Below the pieces are notes generated by a model that was given only the letters and a program-made list of their open reading frames with translations, searched no databases and had not been told where the DNA came from. Shown in pieces: positions 44,445 through 53,316 of a DNA stretch of 64,000 nt. The stretch is taken from positions 930,001-994,000 of the forward strand of contig OY761986.2 in the NCBI GenBank assembly GCA_963665155.2, written 5' to 3'. The stretch is from UBA1141 sp963665155. Its GTDB lineage: Bacteria > Chloroflexota > Dehalococcoidia > Lucifugimonadales > UBA3495. The position numbers and the translations under genes are program-made. Positions within the stretch are counted from its first letter, which is position 1. Every line of letters begins with the position of its first letter.

Positions 44445-46091
44445 TTAGAACGCCCTGCGGTGTGAAGCCTGAGTCTCCGATGAGGTTATGAACTCCAAGA
44501 GTACTGCGTTGCCGTCTTGCTCCGTCACTTGTCGGGCACGTAGGAACGCTGGAATTATTTCGTCCGGGTCCTCAATTCGCTCGGAATAGCCGCCCATGGC
44601 CCGGCCCAAATCGGCATAGTTACCGCCCAGGTCCCGGGTGTTGTACAGGTCGTGGGACGTCGCCATCATGGTGGTTTCGGCGGCCATGGTGTAGTTGTTA
44701 AGTACCACCGTTATGATAGGCAGGCGCGCTCGGACCGAGGTCTCAAAGTCCAAGCCGGTCATACCGAAAGCGGCGTCACCCATGAAGTTTACGCACACCT
44801 TCTCTGGCTTCGCCATTTTCGCGCCGATGACCAATCCTAGCCCAGTGCCCAGACCGTGGGACTTGCCCCAGCCCAAGTAGGTACGGGGACCGTTTGAACG
44901 ATAAAAGGGAATAATCTGATCCCGGGGACTGCCAGAGTCATGGGTGACGATAGCGTCTTCCGGGGGTATCGCCTTCATGAAGTCGTTTATCACCCGGTAG
45001 GGGTTTATGGGTCGACTGTTGTCCCCCAATTTGCTCTGCCATTGGCCGAGAAAAGCGTCCCGCTCGGATTTGATCTGCTGAGCGGTGGCGTCGCTGCCTT
45101 GACGGGATTGGCCTACTATTTCTTTACAGGCTTCGCTCATCTGGCGCAAGACCAGCTTGGCGTCGCCGACGATTGGATAGTCGATGGAGTAATCTTTGTT
45201 GATGTCCCGGGGGTCGTTTGTGGCTTGTATCAGAGTTTTCCCAGCGGGCAGGTTCATGGACATACCGTGTTTGGTGAAGCTGGAACCGATGCCGAAAATC
45301 AGATCCGACCGGCCAACAAAGTGAAACACCGGGCCGGGCATTACGCCTGCTCCGGTGCCCAGAGACAACGGATGGACTTCCGGGAAACCGCTCTTGCCCA
45401 GCAATGTGGTCATTACCGGTACTTGCAAAAGCTCGGCCAACTCGATCAACTCGTCGGTGGCGTTGGCGTACATCACGCCTTGCCCTGCATGGATCACCGG
45501 GTACCTGGCCTGGCATAGAGCGCGGGCAGCGGCTTCGACGTCACTGTCATCTCCCTGGGAGGCCAACCGCCTGGTGGGCTGGTAGAAAAACGCCTCTTCC
45601 GACACATCGTCCATCGCCACGTCGATGGGAACTTCAACCAGCACCGGCCCTGGGCGACCTTGCCGTAGCGCCGAAAAAGCGCGGCGCAGTATTTCCGAGG
45701 TACGGTCAGCGGTGTTGATCTGCTCAACGGACTTGGTTATTCCGGCGAAAGCCGATACCGAGTTGAAGTGGGGTTGAATGCCGGTCCGCTCTTTGGGATG
45801 GCCGGTGGGCATGATCAGTATTGGTGACGAGTCTGAGAATGCCGTGGCGATTCCGGAATACGCATTCTCCGCACCAGGGCCGTATTGGACCGCAACGACG
45901 CCGATTCTATCGCCGTTGGTAGTTCGGCTGAATCCATCGGCGATGCCGATACCGACTCTCTCTTGGCGGCAGATAACAGGACGGATGCCCCCTTGGGCGG
46001 CAGATTCCAGGATGGGCGTGGTTGGAAAACAGCTCAGAAATTCCACTCCCTCCCGTTTTAATATCTCTGTAATGGTATCGATGGTATTCAT
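44445..46091 (-). CDS. Thiamine-diphosphate-dependent enzyme (acetolactate-synthase-like)
   Basis: 548 residues from the ATG at 46091, preceded by AAGGAGACCTGCGG; an upstream in-frame start to 46154 is less likely. The catalytic Glu is in ICRQERVGIGIADG; the PP-binding loop is GDAAFGMTGLDFET with LNN, the Mg/ThDP motif (GDA for GDG). Acetolactate synthases, benzoylformate decarboxylases and oxalyl-CoA decarboxylases share the fold. Lack of a regulatory subunit gene nearby and the catabolic setting suggest a decarboxylase or lyase rather than ILV biosynthesis. Substrate unknown. Confidence 0.88.
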   Translation of the reverse strand: MNTIDTITEILKREGVEFLSCFPTTPILESAAQGGIRPVICRQERVGIGIADGFSRTTNGDRIGVVAVQYGPGAENAYSGIATAFSDSSPILIMPTGHPKERTGIQPHFNSVSAFAGITKSVEQINTADRTSEILRRAFSALRQGRPGPVLVEVPIDVAMDDVSEEAFFYQPTRRLASQGDDSDVEAAARALCQARYPVIHAGQGVMYANATDELIELAELLQVPVMTTLLGKSGFPEVHPLSLGTGAGVMPGPVFHFVGRSDLIFGIGSSFTKHGMSMNLPAGKTLIQATNDPRDINKDYSIDYPIVGDAKLVLRQMSEACKEIVGQSRQGSDATAQQIKSERDAFLGQWQSKLGDNSRPINPYRVINDFMKAIPPEDAIVTHDSGSPRDQIIPFYRSNGPRTYLGWGKSHGLGTGLGLVIGAKMAKPEKVCVNFMGDAAFGMTGLDFETSVRARLPIITVVLNNYTMAAETTMMATSHDLYNTRDLGGNYADLGRAMGGYSERIEDPDEIIPAFLRARQVTEQDGNAVLLEFITSSETQASHRRAF

Positions 46092-46510
46092 CCGCAGGTC
46101 TCCTTCGGGATCTGATGCATTCAGTTGGTTCCTCCGGGGTATCGACCAGACCATCTCGCCCTCACTGGTATGCAGGAGTAGCTAGACGGTGTTCGGAACC
46201 ATGGTGGAGTATACCACCGCAGCAGCGGGATTTTCCGTGCCGCCTTCAGACCTGCTCAAGTTCTTCGGCTCAGTTCTTCGCGTCTATTCGCCGGTCGGGC
46301 AGCTACGCCATGGAAACGAAGGGTTTAGGCTTTAATACCGGTAATGCCGGTCGATTCGCAAATCTCGTTGAGTTGAAATCGAGCGCTTGAATTCGGGGGC
46401 TTGGAATCCGTCCCTAGAATCGGTTGCCTGGAATCGGTTGAACTCGGAGCAAATCTAATCTGTTAAAGTGGCATAACCGCCCATTAATTAGGAAACAGAT
46501 TGGGGGGACC
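46092..46510. other. Divergent intergenic region
   Basis: About 420 bp. Contains a partial tandem duplication GGAATCSGTY/GGAATCGGTTG near 46403-46438. No gene recognised; promoters for both flanking genes are expected but none is clear. Confidence 0.35.
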
Positions 46511-47032
46511 ATGGCCCAAGTTCGAGACATGATCAAGATCGACGTAGCGCCGGAGATTGTATGGCGGATTCTCCCTCGCCATATTGCGGTGGAAAACGCC
46601 GACCAACAAGCCTGGCAATCTTCTTATGAAGGCGACGAACATAGTGGACTTGAGCCTCGTCCCGGTGTCGCTGAAATTAAGGACTACGAACCAAGCTCTC
46701 TGGGCCTCGTTTCGCAGCCCCAGCAACAACCGCATAGCTGGGGGGAACTCACCATTCCGATCCTAAGGAAAAACGGAATGATACGGCAGGCCTTTGCCAC
46801 TTTTTCGGTGGAGAGCCACGAACAAGGAACCGTGGTGCGAATGTCCATCGATTACAACGTGGTCATGCCTGGAGTTGTAATAACTGGTTGGGGCAAGCGG
46901 ATTTCACTGGGCCCAGGCCTGTTGGGTAAGCTGTTTATGTATCCCAGAGTTGGAAGGCGGCTGCTCCGTTCAATTCAGAAGACGTTGATGGACCTTAAAC
47001 AGCAAATTGAGGCTGGCCAGGTGGTTGCCTGA
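46511..47032 (+). CDS. SRPBCC-fold (START-like) protein
   Basis: 173 residues, ATG 5 bp after GGGGGG. The pattern resembles polyketide cyclase/dehydrase or START-like proteins: MIKIDVAPEIVWRILPRH at the start (beta strand then helix), central ATFSVESHEQGTVVRMSID, and a C-terminal long helix LRSIQKTLMDLKQQIE that closes the cavity. The family binds hydrophobic ligands. No pathway is implied by the context (convergent with a decayed ketopantoate reductase). Confidence 0.72.
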   Translation: MAQVRDMIKIDVAPEIVWRILPRHIAVENADQQAWQSSYEGDEHSGLEPRPGVAEIKDYEPSSLGLVSQPQQQPHSWGELTIPILRKNGMIRQAFATFSVESHEQGTVVRMSIDYNVVMPGVVITGWGKRISLGPGLLGKLFMYPRVGRRLLRSIQKTLMDLKQQIEAGQVVA

Positions 47033-47241
47033 TAAGTACTCTTTTCGTTGGAACCAAGATACTCAGAGCGAACGATCAATAAATCCGTGTTTCAGCACTA
47101 AGCTGATGCCTATTAGTATCCGATGGGCGTTGGCGTCCCGTCGGAGTCGATGTCTCATGAGGGTAGCGCCAAGCTGTACGAAATGAGTTCCGTCCCCCAT
47201 GGCGGCGCCGTCTACGATGTTCAATCGCTACTGGGATGAAT

Positions 47242-48176
47242 CTATCTGTTCAGGGCCTCGATTCTTGCTGCGGCGGGCTTCAGGATTGCGTATAGCGCAT
47301 CGTTTGCTGGCGTGGCTATTCCCGCTTCTTTGCCCAAACGGACGACAGTGCCGGTGAGGCCTTCTAGCTCCACCGGTCGGTTGTCGGTAAAATCTTTGGC
47401 CAAAGATGCCCTCCCTTGGGCTGGAAACCGGTCCAGAGAATCCATAGCCCAGTCCAAAGAGTCGTCCATAATCGGAGCTCCAGTGGCGCGGCCCAAGGCC
47501 AGGACTTCTTCTATGGCAGCTTGAATCATCGCTCTGGTTTCGGGGATGGTCCGCATTTCTTGTTACACGGAGTTGGTCGCTGCGCAAACGGCGGCAGAGC
47601 CCGCTATGTAAGCGAACTTTTTCCAGAGCATGCCCGGCATATTTTCGTGGAGCTCAACCCGCCACCCAGCGTCCAGAAACTCTTGAAGCAGCCGCTGGCC
47701 TCTCTCGCTTACCCCTGGTTCTATCTAGCCGAAGCCAGCGATTCCTGGGCCGCCTTGCGTCACCACCCCGGGCTCTCTGATGCGCCCCTCCATGTATGCC
47801 GACCCGATCATCACGGGTGAAGCGCCAATAGCTTCTGCCAATTGTTTGCCATTGTCTATGCCGTTTTGCAGGGTCAATACCACGGTGTTGGGTCCTACCA
47901 GCGGTCGCACCGCCTCGATGGCCGGCAGATTGTGATACATCTTCACCGTGAATAGGAGCAAGTCCTGGACGCCAGCCCCTCTGGTATCTTCCAATGCGTT
48001 TCCGGGCGCCTCGAAATTGTGCCGTCAAGGCTGCTTTCCACCGCTAGAAATCCGTTCTCGCGAATGGCCTCCAAGTGAGCGCCTCGAGCCACGAAGGTTA
48101 CGTCGTGGCCTTTTCGGGCCAGCAAGCCACCGAAATATCCGCCCACACCCCCGGAGCCCATCACTGCGACTTTCAT
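47242..48176 (-). pseudogene. Ketopantoate reductase-like relic
   Basis: The N-terminal Rossmann part at 48176 is clear (MKVAVMGSGGVGGYFGGLLA), but the frame breaks near 48010 (change to a frame with TVKMYHNLPAIEAVRPLVG and VVLTLQNGIDNGKQLAE), again near 47720 (GFG, stop), and a TAA at 47559 lies in front of the C-terminal piece EMRTIPETRAMIQAA that runs to 47242. At least three lesions are needed to rebuild one protein of about 300 residues. The family (PanE/ApbA) reduces 2-dehydropantoate to pantoate, or related 2-oxoacids. Not functional. Confidence 0.82.
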
Positions 48177-48200
48177 ACTAATTAAGCCTCCTAGTTAGTT

Positions 48201-48406
<206 letters not shown>

Positions 48407-48426
48407 GATGATAACCTGAAAGCTGA

Positions 48427-50022
48427 TCAACTTCCATGCTGCTCCCGCAGGTCCCGCTTCAGTACCTTTCCCATAACGTTGCGCGGTAATTCATCGATGA
48501 AAATTACCGAGCGGGGACGTTTGAAGCTGGCCAGTTTGTCCTGGCAGTATTGCATCAATTCCTCTTCGCCTAGTCCACCGGTGGGGGAGACCACCAGCGC
48601 CCGCACTTCCTCCCCCCACTCATCATCCGGAATTCCGATCACCGCAGCATCGTCGACTTGCGGATGGGACATGAGAACCTGCTCCACTTCCTCGGGCGAC
48701 ACCATCTCGCCCCCTCGCTTGATGAAATCCTTGGCCCGGCCCGAAAGGAAAATGTAACTATCCTCATCTTGAAACCCCAAGTCGCCGGTGTAAATCCAGC
48801 CGGAACGGAGGGTTTCTTGGGTCGCCGCTTCTTCCCGCCAATATCCGCTCATCATGCGGCTGCCTCGAGCGACGATTTCTCCGACCTCGCCGGGTGCTAC
48901 CACCGCACCGTCTTCGTCCACGATCTGGACTTCCACATCTTCCAATGGCTTGCCGATGGAGGATAACCGCTTGAGTTTTACCTCGATTTCCTCTGGCGTG
49001 CCCTCCAAGACATGATCTTCCGGGGGCAACATGGTGATTGTTGATGCGGTCTCCGTTTGGCCGAAAGCATTGATGAAACGCGCTCCGGGGAACTCCTGAA
49101 TGGCCCGCCTGATAACCTCCACCGGCATGGGGGCTGCCCCGTAGGTGATTACGTCGAGAGAGGAAAGGTCGAACTCGTGAAAGCGAGGGCTATCCATTAC
49201 TTGTTTGAGCATAGTTGGCACCAGCATCGCCCGGTCGGCTCGGTGCTCCTGTACCAAGCCCATCCACTCCACGGCCTCGAATTGACGCATGACTATCAAT
49301 GTTCGGCCTCCGTAGACTGCCGCCAAAGCCGCCTGCAACCCCGCAATATGATAGAGGGGAACTGTCAGGAGATTGGATTCCTCGATATCCGGGTCCGCCG
49401 GATTTACGGTCGACAGAAGGAACGATGAGAAGCTGTCGTGGGTCAACATAACCCCTTTGGGCACGCCGGTGGTCCCGGCCGTGAACATGATCACAGTAGT
49501 ATCGTCATCCTCGGCTTCGGGAAAAATCATCTCGTCATCGGAGGCTCCAGCCAATAATCCGTCAAAGGTTTGGATTCCGTCAGCCCCGTTGCCGTCGAGA
49601 ATTATGATCTGCTCGGGTGTTATCCCTTTATTTGCTCCATCCTCTGCATTCTCCACGAAATTTACGTCCGAATTTATCCCCGAATTTATCAGCGAAAGAT
49701 AACGCTCCCCAATGAACAGCAGGCTGGGTTGGGCAATTTCAAGCATTTTTTCTAGCTCGTCAGTCTTGGCCCGGAAGTTAATGGGCACGTAAATAGCGTC
49801 GAGTTGGGCCGTCGCAAAGTAGACCTCAATGGCTTGATTGCAATTGACCTGCATGAACGCCACCCGGTCTCCCCGGCCCACTCCCTGGTCCGCCATGGCA
49901 TTGGCCAGCCGATTGGACCGCTGTTGGAGCTCCATGAAGGAAACCGCATCGTCATCAAACTGGATAGCGGTGCGGTCGGGCACGATTGCTCCGGAAATCA
50001 TAAGGAACTCGTTAGTTCGCAT
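48427..50022 (-). CDS. Acyl-CoA/long-chain fatty acid-type ligase (AMP-forming)
   Basis: 531 residues of the adenylate-forming superfamily: P-loop FTAGTTGVPKGVMLTH, NAFGQTETASTITML (A5), YTGDLGFQDEDSY and RAKDFIKRGGEMVSPEEVE (hinge), and the catalytic Lys in RNVMGKVLKRDL near the C-terminus. It activates a carboxylic acid to its acyl-CoA. The next genes downstream on the same strand are repeats; upstream are two enoyl-CoA hydratases and a PHP protein, about 400 bp away. Substrate class is not clear from sequence; acetate is unlikely given the missing acetyl-CoA-synthetase N-terminus. Confidence 0.92.
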   Translation of the reverse strand: MRTNEFLMISGAIVPDRTAIQFDDDAVSFMELQQRSNRLANAMADQGVGRGDRVAFMQVNCNQAIEVYFATAQLDAIYVPINFRAKTDELEKMLEIAQPSLLFIGERYLSLINSGINSDVNFVENAEDGANKGITPEQIIILDGNGADGIQTFDGLLAGASDDEMIFPEAEDDDTTVIMFTAGTTGVPKGVMLTHDSFSSFLLSTVNPADPDIEESNLLTVPLYHIAGLQAALAAVYGGRTLIVMRQFEAVEWMGLVQEHRADRAMLVPTMLKQVMDSPRFHEFDLSSLDVITYGAAPMPVEVIRRAIQEFPGARFINAFGQTETASTITMLPPEDHVLEGTPEEIEVKLKRLSSIGKPLEDVEVQIVDEDGAVVAPGEVGEIVARGSRMMSGYWREEAATQETLRSGWIYTGDLGFQDEDSYIFLSGRAKDFIKRGGEMVSPEEVEQVLMSHPQVDDAAVIGIPDDEWGEEVRALVVSPTGGLGEEELMQYCQDKLASFKRPRSVIFIDELPRNVMGKVLKRDLREQHGS

Positions 50023-50414
50023 TTATACCGACTCCTGAAGAGAATTGAGGTTGGGGCTTGATAGTTAATCAAGCGCAATGAGATTGATCAATATCCGGGT
50101 TGGAACCGGCCGGGTTGGAACAGGTAACACAGGACGTCTAGCCGAGCATTTTGAATGATTCGCCAAGCGTTGTCCAATTGTCGCGTCTTAACGCTACATA
50201 TTCGTCTGTCCAGCGGAGGGCGGAATCTAAACCTCTGAACCACGTAAGTTCCAGGGCACCGGCGAAACGTTGAGAGTTGTGCACGCCCCTTGTTGGAATT
50301 TAATCGCGAGAATTCAACGACGTGAATCTAACTACCGCCCATAATCCTTGGGGAAGATCAGGGATCGTGAAGCTTCCGGGGAGCTTTGAGTCCCCTCCGG
50401 GACAAAAGAGAAGT
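50023..50414. other. Intergenic, no gene seen
   Basis: About 390 bp between the ligase start and the stop of the enoyl-CoA hydratase. A 14-base unit with CCGGGTTGGAAC occurs twice around 50096-50122. No recognisable gene, RNA or hairpin. Confidence 0.4.
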
Positions 50415-51131
50415 CTATGCAATAGCGCGGGCTGCCGCTCTGGTTTCCAACTTCAACGCTTCAGGCAAGGGCAGGTCAGCCCCAAGCCTGATACAGTTCT
50501 TGGCGAAGGCAGCGAGCCCGTTATCCAACGTCGACAACAGGCGTGCCACGGCCCAACCCTCATCCAAGAGATTGTCTTGGGGTACAACACGTGTCAGCAA
50601 ACGGAGGGATAGCGCTTCCTGAGCGTCGAAGCGGCGACCAGTGAGCAGTATATCCAGTGCGGTTGAATTACGAATGACTCTAGGCAGTGTTTGTGTTCCA
50701 CCAGCCGCAGGTATCATGCCCAACTGGACTTCGGGAAGAGCGAATATCGTTCCCTCGGCGGCTATTCGCAGGTCACACAATAGGGCTATCTCGACGCCCG
50801 AGCCGATGCAATAGCCGTGAATTGCCGCAACCACCGGCTTATCCAAGCTTAGAATTTGCCCCCAGACATCGCGCTCCCAACGGACCTGACGGGCGATGGC
50901 CTGAGATGGCGCGGTGCCGAACTCGGTCAGGTCTGCACCAGCACAAAAGGCTCTACCCTGTCCGGTAATCAGAAGGGACCTGACATCAGGATCTACCTGG
51001 ACCGCTTCCAATGCCTCGGAAAAATCGTCACGCATTTGAATGCTGCAGGCGTTGAGCGCCTGGGGGCGGTTCATCGATATATGGGCCACCGGCCCGTCTT
51101 TGCTATATAGAAGAGTATCGAATCCGGACAT
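50415..51131 (-). CDS. Enoyl-CoA hydratase/isomerase family protein
   Basis: 238 residues from the ATG at 51131 (MSGFDTLLYSKDG); a TTG at 51161 that overlaps the stop of the upstream PHP gene (TTGA) would add ten residues and allow coupling. Crotonase motifs: PVAHISMNRPQALNACS, the oxyanion segment GRAFCAGADLTEF, and YCIGSGVEIALLCDLRI. The second catalytic Glu region reads PEVQLGMIPAAGG, with E in PEVQLG in place. It hydrates enoyl-CoAs or acts as an isomerase. It lies in a set of leftward genes for acyl-CoA metabolism. Confidence 0.9.
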   Translation of the reverse strand: MSGFDTLLYSKDGPVAHISMNRPQALNACSIQMRDDFSEALEAVQVDPDVRSLLITGQGRAFCAGADLTEFGTAPSQAIARQVRWERDVWGQILSLDKPVVAAIHGYCIGSGVEIALLCDLRIAAEGTIFALPEVQLGMIPAAGGTQTLPRVIRNSTALDILLTGRRFDAQEALSLRLLTRVVPQDNLLDEGWAVARLLSTLDNGLAAFAKNCIRLGADLPLPEALKLETRAAARAIA

Positions 51132-51157
51132 ATTTTTCAGCTTTTGGCATTCTACTT

Positions 51158-51709
51158 TCAACTACCAGCAAGCGGCGGAGTTGCCCTCCGGTATAGCTCA
51201 TCCAACTCCAGTTCGGTATAGCGCAGACCGATGTTTTCCAGGTTGTGAGCATCGCTTACTTCCAAGACCAGCAAGTCATGTGTCTTTGCGACTTCGGCGA
51301 CCTGTTGCTTGCGGATGTGCCAGTTGTGAATGTAGTTGTCTATCTCGATAGCGTGGACGTTCTCTTCAATTATTATTTCCGGCGAGTAATACCCGGGGTG
51401 GCAGTAACTACGGAAAACTCCTCCACCGGGCAGGAAAAGTTCAGCTACCTGGTACTCGGCAAAAGGATTCTGCGGTGGCCTAATCTCTATCTCCCAGCCT
51501 GGGATAATGGTTACTTCACCAGGGTACAAGCGCTCCACCAAGTCACGAAACTGGTAGGACCACTCCTTGTTGTGGTGATCGGTAATGGCGATGCCGTCGA
51601 TCCCCGCCGACTTGATCTGGGCCACAACCTTCTCCGCAATGGATTCGTTGGGAGGCTGGAAATTAAAGGCCTCCCACACATGGGTGTGCAAGTCTAATTT
51701 TAGTTTCAA
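51158..51709 (-). CDS. PHP-domain metal-dependent phosphoesterase-like protein
   Basis: 183 residues. The PHP pattern is LDLHTHVWEA (first two metal His), IAITDHHNKEW, GWEIE, then YCHPGYY and EVSDAHNLENIG with the later metal ligands. PHP phosphoesterases use a trinuclear metal centre on phosphomonoesters (for example histidinol phosphate) or as polymerase exonucleases. The protein is short for a full PHP barrel but contains all the motifs. Flanked by two enoyl-CoA hydratase genes on the same strand; no functional link is apparent. Confidence 0.85.
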   Translation of the reverse strand: MKLKLDLHTHVWEAFNFQPPNESIAEKVVAQIKSAGIDGIAITDHHNKEWSYQFRDLVERLYPGEVTIIPGWEIEIRPPQNPFAEYQVAELFLPGGGVFRSYCHPGYYSPEIIIEENVHAIEIDNYIHNWHIRKQQVAEVAKTHDLLVLEVSDAHNLENIGLRYTELELDELYRRATPPLAGS

Positions 51710-51758
51710 ATTTAGCCTTCCAATAGGTTATGCGGGGTCGACCTGGGATCGGCAACAA

Positions 51759-52604
51759 CTACTGGCCGGAGAACTTGGGGTCCCTGCGCTCCAGAAACGA
51801 CTGAAGACCTTCGGGCCGGTCCGCTGTGCTTTGGAGCAGAATGTTCAGATCAGCCTCCAAGCGCAGTCCTTGTTCCAGGGAGAGGTCAAGGCCTTTCTGT
51901 ACCGCTTCTTTGGCGTACCTTGCAGCTATCGGCGCCCCGGCCAGCACCTTTTCGGACAACTTGCGTGTCTCCTCTTGAAGCTGGTCTGCTGGCACTACCC
52001 GGTTCACCAATCCGATTTCCAACGCTTGGCGAGAGTCAATTATCCGGGCTGTTAGTATCATGTCCAATGCCCATGCGGGCCCAATTAGCCTGGGCAGCCT
52101 CTGGGTGCCACCGTCCCAGAGAATCGACCCTTGGCCCAAGTCCTCAAACCCAAACCGGGCGTCCGCAGACGCTATTCTCAGGTCAGCCGCCAAAGCCAAC
52201 TCCAAGCCCTGGTCGAATGCGTCGCCGTTCAACGCCGCAATCACGGGCACTCCCAGACCCGCCAGGGCAGCAGTCACTTGGTGTTGATATATCCAATCCG
52301 AAGCTCCGCTGAGACTGGTGGCTCCGGCGGGTCCCGTGGCTCCAGGAGGTCCGGTAGAATCGCCAGCATTTGGAGGAAGGGAGCGTCCAACAGAGAAAAC
52401 GCTGCCTTGGCCGGTGATTACAACTAAGCGCACCGAAGCGTCTTGGTCAATCTCGCGGCAAATATCCCGTAGGCTCTGGGCCATATCCGCATCAACGCGG
52501 TTCCCTGACGCCGGATCGTCCAGCGTAACCGTAGCCAAAGGACCTTCGCGTTGATAATCAACGTGTCTGTTTCGAATTATGCCCCGCTTAAAAATTCCCC
52601 GCAT
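51759..52604 (-). CDS. Enoyl-CoA hydratase-family protein with collagen-like insert
   Basis: 281 residues. Crotonase fold: REGPLATVTLDDPASGNRVD, TGQGSVFSVGRSLPP at the oxyanion hole, VPVIAALNGDAFDQGLEL, and ADLRIASADARFGFEDLG. Between the oxyanion segment and the next helix sits an unusual Gly/Pro/Ala stretch, GDSTGPPGATGPAGATSLSG, with G-x-y triplets. Some crotonases have a loop there; the composition suggests a flexible or short collagen-like loop over the active site. The first catalytic Glu is not clear (SVGRSLPP), so the reaction may differ from hydration. The start is the first ATG of the frame. Confidence 0.82.
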   Translation of the reverse strand: MRGIFKRGIIRNRHVDYQREGPLATVTLDDPASGNRVDADMAQSLRDICREIDQDASVRLVVITGQGSVFSVGRSLPPNAGDSTGPPGATGPAGATSLSGASDWIYQHQVTAALAGLGVPVIAALNGDAFDQGLELALAADLRIASADARFGFEDLGQGSILWDGGTQRLPRLIGPAWALDMILTARIIDSRQALEIGLVNRVVPADQLQEETRKLSEKVLAGAPIAARYAKEAVQKGLDLSLEQGLRLEADLNILLQSTADRPEGLQSFLERRDPKFSGQ

Positions 52605-52732
52605 CGATTGCCAAGATTGTTCGACATGATTCCCCTGCGATTAACCGCACAATTGAAACTAAAAAACCCAGAGCAAGAGTATCAACGCGGTCGAACCCAG
52701 AGGCCCCGGTTGAGCATCACCAGAGGCCTCCG

Positions 52733-52885
52733 ATTGAGCATTAATTGAGCATTAATTGAGCATTAATAGTAGAGTGCCAGCAGTATATTGACAAGGGTCA
52801 ACGGCTCTAATAACATTACGAGGCATTCTGTCCGAGCGAGTGCTTGAACTAGTGGTTGCTTGAACTAGTGGTTGCACTAGTGGTT
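52733..52885 (+). repeat. Tandem repeats around the groESL promoter
   Basis: Upstream of the -35 box, ATTGAGCATTA occurs three times in perfect tandem (52733-52765), an 11-bp period close to one helical turn. Downstream of the -10 box, GCTTGAACTAGTGGTT occurs twice (52842-52873) and then as a shortened copy GCACTAGTGGTT (to 52885). Both sets are candidate protein-binding arrays. A canonical CIRCE (TTAGCACTC-N9-GAGTGCTAA) is not there; only a half-like AGAGTGCC at 52770-52777. Confidence 0.75.
52788..52816 (+). promoter_or_regulatory. Sigma-70-type promoter of groES-groEL
   Basis: TTGACA at 52788-52793, a 17-bp spacer, and TAACAT at 52811-52816. The -35 is perfect. It gives a leader of about 140 bases before the groES GTG, carrying the 16-bp repeats. 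The 11-bp repeats lie 23 bp upstream of the -35. Confidence 0.7.
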
Positions 52886-52965
52886 GTAATCGACTTTAGT
52901 CAGATCTTTCAATATACAAGAGCAAATACAAGAACAAAAAGCGTTTAGGAAAAAAGGAGGCAACG

Positions 52966-53256
52966 GTGGCAAACTTCGTTCCGGTGGGCGAGCGTGTAGT
53001 CGTAAAACCCACAGAGCAAGAGCAACAGACAAAAGGGGGAATCTACCTGCCCGATACTGCTAAGGAAAAGCCTCAAGAAGGCGAGGTTATAGCGGTTGGA
53101 CCGGGCCGAGTTGCCGACGATGGCAGCCGAATCCCCATGGAATTGACCAAGGGTGACCGGGTCATCTACTCCAAGTTCGCTGGCACCGAATACAAGGACG
53201 GCGATGACGAGTACCTGATTCTCCGGGAAAGCGACGTTCTGGCGAAAATTTCCTAA
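52966..53256 (+). CDS. groES: Co-chaperonin GroES
   Basis: 96 residues with a GTG start and AAGGAGG 5 bp upstream. It reads VPVGERVVVKPTEQEQQTKGG, the mobile loop with IYLPDTAKEKPQEG, and the conserved GPGRVADDG. GroES caps the GroEL chamber. The gene lies 60 bp before groEL with its own promoter region; both are leader-controlled. Length and pattern fit the family fully. Confidence 0.97.
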   Translation: MANFVPVGERVVVKPTEQEQQTKGGIYLPDTAKEKPQEGEVIAVGPGRVADDGSRIPMELTKGDRVIYSKFAGTEYKDGDDEYLILRESDVLAKIS

Positions 53257-53316
53257 CGTCAAAACCCTTCTTAGTTTTCTTAAAGAAAATAGCATCATTA
53301 AAACAGGAGGATTGGG

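Noticed and set aside
52766..52780. CIRCE operator for groESL
   Set aside because: Only one imperfect half (AGAGTGCC) is present and the TTAGCACTC half is missing at the right distance.
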